Positions 43,464 to 52,074 of a DNA stretch of 64,000 nt are shown piece after piece. Numbering within the stretch: the first letter of the stretch is position 1; every line of letters starts with the position of its first letter. The notes beneath the pieces were generated by a model that was given only the letters and a program-made list of their open reading frames with translations, was not told the origin of the DNA and searched no databases. The stretch spans positions 186,001 to 250,000 of the forward strand of contig CAVPBN010000008.1 of assembly GCA_963701815.1 (NCBI GenBank), written 5' to 3'. The translations under genes and the position numbers were made by a program. Origin of the DNA: AP-15 sp963701815 (GTDB lineage Bacteria; Pseudomonadota; Alphaproteobacteria; ATCC43930; CGMCC-115725).

Positions 43464-44239
43464 CCGGGACATGGTCGGAAGCCTTCAGCCAACTGCGGCT
43501 GTCGCGCAGGATACGCGGCTCGGCCAGCGCGCCGACAAGCGGCGGCGTGACCCAGATGTGGTCGAGCCGCCGGCCGCGATCCGAAGCCGCCCAGTCGCGC
43601 GCTGCGGTAACTCCACCACGTATAGACCCGCTCCGGCGGCGGCAGGAATTGCCGGACCGCATCGACAAAGCCGGCCGCCTGCTGCCAGCCGCCCAGGCGC
43701 TCGACCTCAACCGGAGTATGGCTGACCACATCGAGCAATTGCTTGTGCGACCAGACATCGCTTTCGAGCGGGGCGATGTTGAAATCGCCGACCGCGACAA
43801 TCGGGCGCCGATCGGCGCGCTCGGCCGCAAACCACGCGGTCAGCTCGTCGAGAAACTGGAGTTTATGGGCAAATTTCGGGTTTTTGTCCGGGTCCGGAAT
43901 GTCGCCGCCGGCCGGAACGTAAATATTGTGCAATTCGATGCCGCCCGGCAATACGACCATCGCATGACGGCAATCGGCGCGTTCGCACCAGCCGCGGGTC
44001 TCGGGCGATTGGAGGGGCGCGCGCGACAGGATGGCTACGCCATTATAACCCTTCATGCCGTGCACCAGCATGTGCCGATAGCCGAGCGCTTCGAACGCCT
44101 CGCGCGGGAACAGCTCGTCCGGGGTCTTGGTTTCCTGCAGGCACAGGACGTCCGGCGCATATTCGGCGATCAGCCGGCGAACATTGTCGATCCGCAGCCG
44201 GATCGAGTTGATGTTCCAGGTGGCGAGGCGCAAGGTCAT
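43441..44239 (-). CDS. xthA: Exodeoxyribonuclease III, one frameshift
   Basis: About 265 residues after correction. LRLATWNINSIRLRIDNV, CLQETKTPDELFP, VAVGDFNIAPLESDVW and, in the second frame, RRLDHIWVTPPL and SDHVPVMVTIGG are the AP endonuclease/exonuclease III motifs with the catalytic E, D-x-N and DH residues. The frame breaks after TWWSYR; deleting one base at 43603 restores ARDWAASDRGRRLDHIW. The enzyme repairs abasic sites and has 3'-exonuclease activity. ATG at 44239 is chosen over GTG at 44242. Position after lolA/ftsK is the usual alphaproteobacterial arrangement, with a glutamine amidotransferase inserted here. Confidence 0.93.
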
Positions 44240-44271
44240 CACCGATCCCGAAGCAAGGGTGCAGAAACGTT

Positions 44272-44302
44272 GGCGCCCGGTCGGGGGGGATGACCGGGCG
44301 CC
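44272..44302. repeat. Strong inverted repeat upstream of xthA
   Basis: A perfect 11-bp inverted repeat, GGCGCCCGGTC (44272-44282) and GACCGGGCGCC (44292-44302), around a G-rich 9-nt spacer. A second perfect 8-bp inverted repeat, GGGAAAGC/GCTTTCCC, lies at 44356-44376. Both are between the end of the glutamine amidotransferase gene and the start of xthA, so they could terminate the former or structure the leader of the latter. Neither is followed by a T-run on the minus strand. Confidence 0.5.
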
Positions 44303-44486
44303 TGCATGTCAGAAGCGTTGGGGGATCGATCCCGCAGGGGAGGCGGGACCGTTTCGGGAAAGCCTGCTGCTTTCCCCGCTTCCGAACCTAGAAAATGGGG
44401 AGCGGCGCAACGGAGTCAACAACGCAATTCGTGCATGTCACGACCGGGAAAAAAGCATGCTCCGGCCGGAACAATAGGCGATCCTC

Positions 44487-45260
44487 TCACGCGGCGCGGA
44501 CGACCTTCGAATAACCGGCATAGGCTGCGCTGCAAGCGTCGGAAAAAGCTGAAAAGAGGGCCTTGGACAAAGAGTTCTCCAACACCCGATACTCGGGGTG
44601 CCACTGCACGCCGACGACGAATTGCGCTTCCGGCAGGCAAACCGCCTCGATCTGCCCGTCGGGCGCCACCGCCTCGACGCGCAGCCCCGGGGCCGGGCGG
44701 TCGATGCCTTGCGAGTGCAGCGAATTGACCATCACCTCGACGCTGCCGGCGAGTTCGGCGAGCAACCCGCCCGGCGTCAAGGCCACCCCGTGAGCAGGGC
44801 CGTAAGGGCCGGCCGCAGCTCCCTTTTGCGAGCGATGGTTGAGCCGGCCCGGCAGTTCATGTACGCGTTGGTGAAGAGTGCCGCCGAGCGCGACATTGAG
44901 CTCCTGGATGCCGCGACAGATCGCCAGAACCGGCAGATCGCGCCGCACCGCCTCGCGGATCAGCGGCAGGGTGGTCGCGTCGCGGGCCGGATCGTGCAGG
45001 ATTTCCGGGTCGAGCGGCTCGGTCCCGTATTCGCTCGGATGAACATTCGACGGGCTGCCGGTCAACAACAAACCGTCGAGCATGTCGAGGACCGCCGTCA
45101 TGTCGGTCCTGCCGCCGACGCACGGGATCAGGATCGGCAGACAGCCGGTCGCCTCGATCACCGCGCTCGGATATTTGTCGGCGACGGTATGCAACAGCCG
45201 TTCTTTGACCGTGCGCGTACAGGCGGGGATTCCGATGATCGGCAGATGACAGGCGGGCAT
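44487..45260 (-). CDS. Class I glutamine amidotransferase-like peptidase C26 (PuuD type)
   Basis: A 257-residue gamma-glutamyl-gamma-aminobutyrate hydrolase-family protein. LPVLAICRGIQELNVALGG contains the nucleophile cysteine, AQFVVGVQWHPEY the catalytic histidine and glutamate, and GLLLTGSPSNVHPSEYG a substrate-loop motif characteristic of PuuD-like enzymes. These hydrolyse gamma-glutamyl bonds of amino compounds, for example in putrescine use. Start at 45260 (MPACHLPIIGIP) is supported by homology to the usual first strand; longer readings have no similarity. It sits between lolA and xthA in the same direction, 10 bp after the lolA stop. Confidence 0.9.
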   Translation of the reverse strand: MPACHLPIIGIPACTRTVKERLLHTVADKYPSAVIEATGCLPILIPCVGGRTDMTAVLDMLDGLLLTGSPSNVHPSEYGTEPLDPEILHDPARDATTLPLIREAVRRDLPVLAICRGIQELNVALGGTLHQRVHELPGRLNHRSQKGAAAGPYGPAHGVALTPGGLLAELAGSVEVMVNSLHSQGIDRPAPGLRVEAVAPDGQIEAVCLPEAQFVVGVQWHPEYRVLENSLSKALFSAFSDACSAAYAGYSKVVRAA

Positions 45261-45270
45261 CGGGCGCGGC

Positions 45271-45987
45271 TCAATTGTCGTTGTTGCGGCGCGAAGAAGC
45301 GAACGGATCCTGGTATACAAACAACGTGGGGTCGAGCGCCATACCGAATTGCGCGTTGGACAACAGCACCGTCGTCGTCCGCTGCTGGGCATCGACGATC
45401 GTCCATTGGCGCAAGGCCAGCGGCGGATCGGAGAACGCCATGCTCAGGCTGCCGGTGTCCGGGTCGGCCCGCTGGACGACGGTGACCCGCAAGACCCCGC
45501 CATTATGCTCGAACCGCGTCACGATCAGATCGTCGAAGGTAATCGGATCCCGCAGCAGCAACCAGGCGGGTGTCGATTTCAACCCGACCTTCGACATCTC
45601 CGCCAGCTTCTTGTCGACATAATAGACATAAAACCGGTCGGCGATCAGCAGGATCGGCGATGGCGGGTTGTATTCGAAGCGCATCCGGCCCGGCCGATCC
45701 ATCCACATCTGGCCCGAGACAGCTCCGCCGTTTGACGAATATTGCTGAAATCGGGCGTACATCGTGCCGATGCTGTTGAGATAGGCAGCGATGCGCTGCA
45801 GGTCCGCCTGATCCCGCGGCGTCAACGGCGCTGCTTGCGGCGTTGCGGCAGCGGACCCGCCCGCCGCCAGCACCGCCGGCAACCCCGCGGCGGCTGCGGC
45901 AATCGCCCGCAGCGCCTTCCGCCGGCTGAGACCGCGGCCTCCGTCGGCCGCCGACCTGAAAACCTTGTGATCGCCGACTCGGACCAT
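45271..45987 (-). CDS. lolA: Outer-membrane lipoprotein carrier protein LolA
   Basis: A 238-residue periplasmic chaperone. A signal region with twin arginines (LSRRKALRAIAAAAAG) leads into mature sequence starting near residue 50. IAAYLNSIGTMYARFQQYSSNGG, SGQMWMDRPGRMRFEYNPPSPILLIADR and DLIVTRFEHNGG give the standard LolA beta-sheet core. It carries lipoproteins from the inner-membrane LolCDE complex to the outer membrane. The SRRK with a hydrophobic stretch could be a Tat signal, though LolA is normally Sec-dependent. It lies 79 bp downstream of ftsK. Confidence 0.92.
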   Translation of the reverse strand: MVRVGDHKVFRSAADGGRGLSRRKALRAIAAAAAGLPAVLAAGGSAAATPQAAPLTPRDQADLQRIAAYLNSIGTMYARFQQYSSNGGAVSGQMWMDRPGRMRFEYNPPSPILLIADRFYVYYVDKKLAEMSKVGLKSTPAWLLLRDPITFDDLIVTRFEHNGGVLRVTVVQRADPDTGSLSMAFSDPPLALRQWTIVDAQQRTTTVLLSNAQFGMALDPTLFVYQDPFASSRRNNDN

Positions 45988-46066
45988 TCCGATCCCTTCG
46001 CGGCCGGCGCCAGCGCGGCGTCGGTGAGGCTCAGATGAGAATTTGGCCGGGCCGAATCAAATGCGG

Positions 46067-48482
46067 TCAATCGCCGCCATGCGCGAGCACCTCGCGCTTG
46101 CCGACATGGTTGGCGGCGCTGACGACGCCCTCGGCCTCCATCCGCTCGATGATCTTCGCGGCACGGTTGTAGCCGATCTGCAGGTGGCGCTGCACAAAAC
46201 TCGTCGACGCCTTGCGCTCGCGACAGACGATCGCGACCGCCTGCCGATACAGCGCGTCTCCCGCGCCGGCCCCGGCATCGCCGTCGCCGAGGTCGAGCGG
46301 CGCGTCGTCATCCTCGGTGATCTCGTCGATATAGTCGGGCTCGCCGCGCGTCTTCCAGAACGTGACGACGCGCTCGACCTCCTCGTCGGAAACGAATGGA
46401 CCGTGGACCCGGGTGATTCGGCCGCCGCCGGCCATGTAGAGCATGTCGCCGCGGCCGAGCAATTGCTCGGCGCCGCCTTCGCCGAGGATCGTGCGGCTGT
46501 CGATCTTCGAGGTCACCTGAAAGCTGATCCGGGTCGGGAAATTCGCCTTGATCGTGCCGGTGATGACATCGACCGACGGACGCTGCGTGGCCATGATGAT
46601 GTGGATGCCGGCGGCGCGGGCCATCTGCGCCAGCCGCTGGATCGCCGCCTCGATGTCCTTGCCGGCGACCAGCATCAGATCGGCCATCTCGTCGACGACG
46701 ACAATGATCAGCGGCAGTTCGCTGGTGTCGAACGGCTGCGGTTCAAAGATCGGCTGACCGGTTTCGGGGTCGAAGCCGGTCTGCACCTTGCGGATCAGGC
46801 TCTCGCCCTTGGCCGCCGCTTCGGCGAGACGGGCGTTGAACCCCTCGATGTTGCGCACGCCGAGCTTCGACATCTTGCGATAACGGTTCTCCATCTCGCG
46901 CACGGTCCATTTCAGCGCCATGACCGCCTTGCGCGGGTCGGTGACGACCGGAGCGAGCAGATGCGGGATGCCGTCATAAACCGACAGCTCCAGCATTTTC
47001 GGATCGACCATGATGAATTTGCAACGATCGGGCGGCATCCGATACAGGATGGACAACACCATCGTATTGATGCCGACCGACTTTCCCGAACCGGTCGTGC
47101 CGGCGATCAACAGATGCGGCATCTTGGCGAGATCGGCTAAAACCGGTTCGCCGGAGATGTCCTTGCCGAGGACCAGGGCCAGACGGCCCGGATGCTTTTG
47201 ATAGATCGGCGAATCGAGCAGTTCGCGCAAAAACACCGTCTCGGCCTTGCGGTTCGGCAATTCGATGCCGATCACGCTGCGTCCCGGAACCACCGCGACG
47301 CGAACCGAGATCGCGCTCATCGAGCGAGCGATGTCGTCGGCCAGCCCGATGATCCGCGACGCCTTGATCCCCGGCGCCGGCTCGAACTCGTAGAGGGTCA
47401 CCACCGGGCCCGGGCGGACCTGAACGATTTGACCGCGGACGCCGTAATCCTCGAGCACGGTTTCGAGGAGGCGCGCATTCTTTTCGACCGCTTCCTCGTC
47501 GACCGTTTCGGTCTTGCCCGTCGGCGGCTTGGTCAGAAGTTCGAGGGCGGGCAGGCGGGGCCCGCCATCTGGGTCGAGGTCGAGCCGAGGCTGGCGTTCG
47601 GTCTCCGGGCGTCTGACCGGCGACGCCGGGGGCCTCGGGGCGATCAGGCGGAGGAGCCCGCGGTCGGCTGCGGCAGACCCGGATGCGGGATTTGCGGCGG
47701 CAGGCTCGGCACCATGTCCGAGCCGGGGTTCCCGCCGTTCCGGCAGCGGGGTCACGACCGCGCGCTCCCGCGCCTCGGCGCTGCCGGCGCCGGTCTGGGC
47801 CGCGGCGACTCCGGCCGGACCCGGACGACCCCGGCGCTGAAGCAGCCCGCGGCCAGAGCCGGGCCGCCGCCAATGTTCCGCGACCGGCGCCGCCGCCGAT
47901 GTCGCGCCAGTCGCGCCGGGAAAGGCCGAGCGCCAGCAACAGCAGCAGGCCTACGGCAGCCGCCGCCGCCATTGAGATCGGCACCGAGAAGCGCCCGAGA
48001 TCGGCCCGCAACAGCAGCCGGTGCAGGCCCCAGCCGATGGCTCCCCCCGAATCGGAGGCTGCGGACGCCGCCCCGAGATTGAGCACCGAGAGCGCCAGCG
48101 TCGCCAGGATCAGCGCCGGCAGCAGCGATGCCAGCTTGCGCCAGAAAAACCGCAGCGGCCGGTCCAGCAGAAGCCGCAAAGCCCAGCCGGACAGCACGAT
48201 CGGGATCAGAAAGGCGGCAAGGCCGAGGCTTTGGCGCAACAGATCGGCAAGCACCGCCCCGTCGCCCCCAAGAAAATTGTGCGGCCGGTCGCCGATCGCG
48301 GTATCGAGCGACGGGTCCTGCGGGCTGTAGGACAACAGCGCCGCGGCCAGCAACAGTGCGGCGAGCAGCAATGCCCAGCCCAGCAGCTCGCCCAAGCGCC
48401 GCTTGACCGGCGCCAAAGCTTCGGCCCAGTCCCGCCTGCGGCGCATCCCGCCGATTAGTGGATAATCCGTCGATCTGGCCAT
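46067..48482 (-). CDS. ftsK: DNA translocase FtsK, one frameshift in the linker
   Basis: About 805 residues after correction. Residues 30-190 hold four or so membrane helices of the division-septum anchor (LGWALLLAALLLAAALLSYSPQDPSLD is typical). A proline/alanine-rich linker follows and is broken; dropping one base near 47819 joins SAPGSSGSG to PAGVAAAQTGAGSAEARERA and the rest. The motor domain has LLIAGTTGSGKSVGINTM (Walker A), LPLIIVVVDEMADLMLV (Walker B) and RISFQVTSKIDSRTIL, and the C-terminal gamma domain (YRQAVAIVCRERKASTSFVQRHLQIGYNRAAKIIE) reads DNA orientation sequences. FtsK segregates chromosome termini at division and is often essential, so the break is probably a sequence error. 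Confidence 0.95.
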
Positions 48483-48533
48483 GCATCCCCCGGCTGCCGG
48501 CCTTCCCCCAAAGGCGGCAGAACCGCGACGATC

Positions 48534-49745
48534 CTAATTCATTGCGGCGTGCAGCGAAAGTGTGCGAGGCGCCGGACGGTCCGGCGCCGGCCAAGGGCGG
48601 CCGCTACCCGCGCGACGGCCGGGGGCGGGGGCGAATTGCCGGTAGAAAAAGTCGGGGCCGGCGGCGGCGGCCTCGTCGCAAGCCTCGGCCAGCAGCGCAT
48701 GATCGGAGGACTTTGCGCAGGCGGGGTCGGTGCGCGCCATGTCGCCGGTCAGCGCAAAGGCCTGGCAGCGGCAGCCGCCCCAATCGATCTCGCGCCGGTC
48801 GCAGGACCGGCAGGGCTCCGGCATCCACGAGGTGCCGCGAAACCGGGCGAATGCCGGGTCATCCCGCCAGATCTCGCCGAGGCTCGCCGCGGCAACGTTC
48901 GGGAAGCGCAGCCCGGGCAGGGTTTCGGCGGCATGACAGGGCAATACCCTGCCCGACGGGGTCACGTTCAGAAAGCGTCGGCCCCACCCGCCCATGCACG
49001 CCTTCGGCCGATGCGCAAAGTAATCCGGCACGACGTAATCGATCGTCAACTCGCCGCGCAACCGGGCGCGGGCGGCCTCGACCCTGGCCGTCGCCCGAGC
49101 GAGCTGCTCGCGGCTCGGCAACAATGCCGCCCGGTTGCGCAGGGCCCAGCCGTAATACTGGACATGGGCGACTTCGAGCCGGTCGGCGCCGAGCGCCGAT
49201 GCGAGGTCGATCATGGCGTCGAGCCGGTCGAGATTCTGCCGGTGCACGACCGCGTTGATCGTCAGCGGCAAACCCGCCTCGCGCACCAGCCGCGCCGCCT
49301 GCCGCTTGTGCAGTTGCGCGCCGGCGAAACCGGCGACCCGGTCGCCTTGGGACGGATCGGCGTCCTGCAGACTGATCTGGACGTGTTCGAGCCCGGCGTC
49401 GGCCAGCGCCGTCATCCGCGCCGCGTCGAGCCCGATTCCCGAGGTGATCAGATTACCGTAGAGCCCGACTTTTGCCGCATGGCCGACCAGGGCCTCCAGA
49501 TCGCGGCGGACGAGCGGTTCGCCGCCGGAATAATGCACCTGCAACACCCCCAGAGCCGCCGCTTCGCTGAACACCCGCCGCCACGCAGCGGTGTCGAGTT
49601 CGCCGCCGGCCCGCTCGAGCCGCAGCGGGTTCGAGCAATAGGGGCAGCGCAGCGGGCAGCGATGGGTCAGTTCGGCCAGCAGCGCCAGCGGCGGCTCGAG
49701 GCGCGCCTGGCCGTCGTCGACGCCGGCATGTCCCGGCGGCGTCAT
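48534..49745 (-). CDS. pqqE: PQQ biosynthesis radical SAM enzyme PqqE
   Basis: A 403-residue radical SAM/SPASM enzyme. ELTHRCPLRCPYCSNPLRLE carries the C-x3-C-x2-C cluster; HYSGGEPLVRRDLEALV is the GGE motif, ISLQDADPSQGDRVAG the following strand, and the C-terminal half has the SPASM cysteines (ACMGGWGRRFLNVTPSGRVLPC; MPEPCRSCDRREIDWGGCRCQA). PqqE forms the first Glu-Tyr carbon-carbon crosslink in PqqA. It is the last gene of pqqABCDE. The reading ends with a short low-complexity tail after FFYRQFAPAP. Confidence 0.96.
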   Translation of the reverse strand: MTPPGHAGVDDGQARLEPPLALLAELTHRCPLRCPYCSNPLRLERAGGELDTAAWRRVFSEAAALGVLQVHYSGGEPLVRRDLEALVGHAAKVGLYGNLITSGIGLDAARMTALADAGLEHVQISLQDADPSQGDRVAGFAGAQLHKRQAARLVREAGLPLTINAVVHRQNLDRLDAMIDLASALGADRLEVAHVQYYGWALRNRAALLPSREQLARATARVEAARARLRGELTIDYVVPDYFAHRPKACMGGWGRRFLNVTPSGRVLPCHAAETLPGLRFPNVAAASLGEIWRDDPAFARFRGTSWMPEPCRSCDRREIDWGGCRCQAFALTGDMARTDPACAKSSDHALLAEACDEAAAAGPDFFYRQFAPAPGRRAGSGRPWPAPDRPAPRTLSLHAAMN

Positions 49746-49775
49746 CGGGCGGCCGGCGTCACGGCCCGAGCCGGA

Positions 49776-50075
49776 TCATCGGCGCAGCACCTTTTTTTCG
49801 ACGAGGTCCCGCAGCATCGCGAGCACGTCGCCGGCGATGACCTCGCGCGGCGCCTCGTATTGTGCGCTCAACATGTCGACGATCGCATCGGCGCTGCGGC
49901 CGCCGTCGACCAGCCGCAGCACCGCGACCGCCTGCTCGTCGGGCAACAGCAGTCTTTCGGGCATCAGCACGATCCAGCTCTGCCGCACCTCGTCAAAACG
50001 AAACCGGGCATGCGGCGCAAAGCGCAGCACCGTACCGCCGCCGATCGCGCCGGGGCTGTCGCCGTCCGGGCTCAT
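49776..50075 (-). CDS. pqqD: PQQ biosynthesis peptide chaperone PqqD
   Basis: A 99-residue protein of normal PqqD length. LRFAPHARFRFDEVRQSWIVLMPERLLLPDEQAVAVL is the peptide-binding winged helix (RRE) domain and VDMLSAQYEAPREVIAGDVLAMLRDL the closing helices. PqqD binds the precursor PqqA and presents it to PqqE. The ATG at 50075 overlaps the TGA of pqqC (ATGA), and pqqE begins 30 bp after its stop, consistent with one operon. Confidence 0.94.
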   Translation of the reverse strand: MSPDGDSPGAIGGGTVLRFAPHARFRFDEVRQSWIVLMPERLLLPDEQAVAVLRLVDGGRSADAIVDMLSAQYEAPREVIAGDVLAMLRDLVEKKVLRR

Positions 50076-50818
50076 TCGGCGACGGCGGGTGGAATAAAGG
50101 CGCCGGGCGGGACCAGCCCGGGCTCGACATAGGCGAAATAAAGCGCATCGAGCTGCGCCCACAGCACATCGCATTTGAACCGCAGGGTATCGAGCACCTG
50201 CGCCTGTTTTTCGGCGGTGTCGGCATGTTGCCTGACATAGCCGAGGGCAAAGGCGACATCGGTCGGCGCCTGGGTCAACCGCGGGGTGAAATAAGCCAGG
50301 GTGTCGCGGCTGATGAAATCGTAATTCCGCAGCATCCCCGAAACCCGCTCGGCGATGATCTGCGGCGAGAACATCTCGGTCAGGCACGAGGCGACCGCCT
50401 CCAGCAGCGAGCGCTCGCGCACGAAATCGACGTAGGCGTCGACGGCGAACCGGGTGCCCGCCAGCAGGCCCCGGGTCGAGATCACGTAATCGCGGTCGAG
50501 GCCCAGCCCGTCGGTCAGCCTCAGCCAGCGGGCGATGCCGCCGGTATTCTCGTCCTCGCCGTCATGGTCGAGGATGCGCCGGCGCCATTCGCGCCGCAAC
50601 GCCGGGGTCGGCAGCCGCGCAACCAGAAACGCGTCTTTGGCCGGGATTCGCGCCTGGTAGTAATAACGGTTCAGCGCCCAGGCCTGGATCTGGCCGCGAT
50701 TGAGCCTGCCGTCGCGCATCAGGTGATGAAACGGATGGCGGTCGTGATAGCGCTCGGCGCCGATTTCGCGCAGCCTGGCTTCGAGCTGATCGGGCGTCAG
50801 CAGCCGGGCCTCGCTCAC
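50072..50818 (-). CDS. pqqC: Pyrroloquinoline-quinone synthase PqqC
   Basis: A 248-residue PqqC of normal length. RYHDRHPFHHLMRDGRLNRGQIQAWALNRYYYQARIP is the family opening; ILDHDGEDENTGGIARWL and YVRQHADTAEKQAQVLDTLRFKCDVLWAQLDAL carry the active-site residues. PqqC performs the final eight-electron oxidation and ring closure giving PQQ. Start is GTG at 50818, which lies in the first unit of a 17-bp triplication. The other two copies of the same GTG (50835 and 50852) are out of frame, so only this one can be used. Confidence 0.96.
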   Translation of the reverse strand: MSEARLLTPDQLEARLREIGAERYHDRHPFHHLMRDGRLNRGQIQAWALNRYYYQARIPAKDAFLVARLPTPALRREWRRRILDHDGEDENTGGIARWLRLTDGLGLDRDYVISTRGLLAGTRFAVDAYVDFVRERSLLEAVASCLTEMFSPQIIAERVSGMLRNYDFISRDTLAYFTPRLTQAPTDVAFALGYVRQHADTAEKQAQVLDTLRFKCDVLWAQLDALYFAYVEPGLVPPGAFIPPAVAE

Positions 50819-50851
50819 AGCCGGGCCTCGCTCACAGCCGGGCCTCGCTCA
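50801..50851. repeat. Three tandem copies of a 17-bp unit at the pqqB/pqqC junction
   Basis: CAGCCGGGCCTCGCTCA occurs at 50801-50817, 50818-50834 and 50835-50851 without gaps. On the minus strand each unit reads TGAGCGAGGCCCGGCTG, and at each junction the bases GTGA combine a GTG start and TGA stop. The pqqB stop uses the copy at 50849-50851 and the pqqC start the one at 50816-50818. The ancestral state was probably a single GTGA overlap. Confidence 0.95.
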
Positions 50852-51775
50852 CAGCCTGACCTCCATCCCGTCATAGGCGATCTCCCAACCGGCCGTTTCG
50901 GCCTCGCGCCGTTCGGGCGAGTCGTCGAGCAGCACCGGGTTCGAGTTGTTGATGTGGATGAAGATCCGCCGCCCGACGTTCAACCCGGCGAACCCGGCAA
51001 TCGCACCCTCGGCGCCCGACATGCTGATATGACCCATGCGCCGGCCGGTCTTTTCGCCGACGCCGAGCCGGATCATTTCGTCGTCGCGCCACAGGGTGCC
51101 GTCAAAAAACACCAGCTCGCCGCCGGCTAGGCGGCGCCGCAGCCGATCGGTCAGCCGGGCGCAGCCCGGCACGAAAAAGCAGCTCTTGCCGGTCGCCGTG
51201 TCGAGGATTTCGAGCCCGATCGTGTCGCCGTCCTCGCTCACCGCCGGGACCTCGCCGGGTGTTTCGAGGTAGAGCGGCACCTTTCCCGGAACCGCGAAGG
51301 CGGCAACGGCCAGCCCCGAGCCACCCGCAGCGCCGGCAAGCTCGATCGGCCGATCGGCCGGCAGTTCCACCCGGCGCACGAAGTCCGGCGCCAGCACCCC
51401 GAAGATCGGGTTCGCCGCAATCACGTCCAGAACGCGCGCCGGGGCGTAGACGGTGAAACGGTGCCTCTCGCGCAGATGCAGCAGACCGGCGAGCGCGTCG
51501 ACATCGCCGCCGGTTACGACCACACCCGAAATCGGCGACGAGCGCAGCCCGCCGACCGGGTGCAGCGCCGGCGCAGCCTCGATCTGCAATCGCAGATCGG
51601 GCGATGCATTCAGGATGATCCAGTCACGCCCGTTGCCGGATACCGCGACGGACGCCTGCGTTCGGGCCTGGGCGCGCCTGTCGCCGCCGCGAGACCGGCG
51701 ACACGCCGGCGCGTTCGAGTTCCATTGCGGGAAACCGCCGCCGGCGGCGGCGCCGAGAACGACCGCCCGGATCAT
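50849..51775 (-). CDS. pqqB: PQQ biosynthesis protein PqqB
   Basis: A 308-residue MBL-fold protein. RAVVLGAAAGGGFPQWNSNAPACRRSR is the PqqB opening; the cysteine and the NWN-like stretch are family hallmarks. SGVVVTGGDVDALAGLLHLRERHRFTVYAP, CFFVPGCARLTDRLRRRL and RMGHISMSGAEGAIAGF follow. In this family the usual zinc HxHxDH is altered (here TGGDVDAL), as expected. PqqB is thought to hydroxylate the crosslinked tyrosine. It begins 60 bp after the pqqA stop. Length is normal. Confidence 0.96.
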   Translation of the reverse strand: MIRAVVLGAAAGGGFPQWNSNAPACRRSRGGDRRAQARTQASVAVSGNGRDWIILNASPDLRLQIEAAPALHPVGGLRSSPISGVVVTGGDVDALAGLLHLRERHRFTVYAPARVLDVIAANPIFGVLAPDFVRRVELPADRPIELAGAAGGSGLAVAAFAVPGKVPLYLETPGEVPAVSEDGDTIGLEILDTATGKSCFFVPGCARLTDRLRRRLAGGELVFFDGTLWRDDEMIRLGVGEKTGRRMGHISMSGAEGAIAGFAGLNVGRRIFIHINNSNPVLLDDSPERREAETAGWEIAYDGMEVRL

Positions 51776-51813
51776 CGCGGCGCCCCGCCGGCCGCAGCGG
51801 CATCGAAACGAGG

Positions 51814-51845
51814 TCTAACTCAGGCGACCTCTAACTCAGGCGACC
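51814..51845. repeat. Tandem duplication of 16 bp at the end of pqqA
   Basis: TCTAACTCAGGCGACC occurs at 51814-51829 and again at 51830-51845. The second unit contains the pqqA stop codon and preceding codons; the first lies in the spacer to pqqB and so duplicates the last codons and stop of pqqA outside the gene. Direct observation. Confidence 0.95.
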
Positions 51846-51916
51846 TCGCCGCAAGCGTAAGCGTTGATCTCGAGACCGACGGCGATCTCCACGATGACCG
51901 GCTTCTTCCACTGCAT
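51836..51916 (-). CDS. pqqA: PQQ precursor peptide PqqA
   Basis: A 26-residue peptide, MQWKKPVIVEIAVGLEINAY followed by ACGEVA. It carries the invariant Glu and Tyr of the E-x3-Y motif (EINAY), which become the PQQ skeleton, and the conserved W-x-x-P...E...G-x-E pattern of PqqA proteins. The protein is translated upstream of pqqB and is recognised by PqqD. A Shine-Dalgarno AGGGAA lies 8-9 bp before the ATG. The unusual features are a cysteine after the crosslinked tyrosine and a 16-bp tandem duplication that repeats its 3' end. Confidence 0.95.
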   Translation of the reverse strand: MQWKKPVIVEIAVGLEINAYACGEVA

Positions 51917-51951
51917 GTCGACTTTCCCTGGCCCAAGGTTGAGAGGAGGGA

Positions 51952-51980
51952 AATTAGAATTTTGCGCGGCATGCTGTCAA
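51952..51980 (-). promoter_or_regulatory. Candidate sigma-70 promoter of the pqq operon
   Basis: On the minus strand TTGACA (51975-51980) is a perfect -35 and CTAATT/TAATTT follows 17-18 nt later (51951-51957) as a weak -10, about 35-40 bp upstream of the pqqA ATG. The -35 overlaps one copy of an 11-bp repeat, GTCAACCGACG, that also occurs at 52043-52053. Inference from motif only. Confidence 0.45.
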
Positions 51981-52053
51981 CCGACGCATTCGGAAAGACC
52001 CCATGTCGGGCCACCGGCCTGATCATCTGTAAGTCCGACGGGGTCAACCGACG
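51976..52053. repeat. Pair of 11-bp direct repeats upstream of pqqA
   Basis: GTCAACCGACG is found exactly at 51976-51986 and 52043-52053, 67 bp apart, and a degenerate third version, GGGTCAATCGA, at 52064-52074. The first overlaps the candidate -35 of the pqq promoter. They may be operator half-sites for a regulator of the pqq operon or remnants of a duplication. Confidence 0.5.
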
Positions 52054-52074
52054 AGTTCCGACCGGGTCAATCGA

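Noticed and set aside
44272..44376. Classical rho-independent terminators for the glutamine amidotransferase gene
   Set aside because: The two inverted repeats are good stems but neither is followed by a T-run on the relevant strand, so I list them as inverted repeats only.
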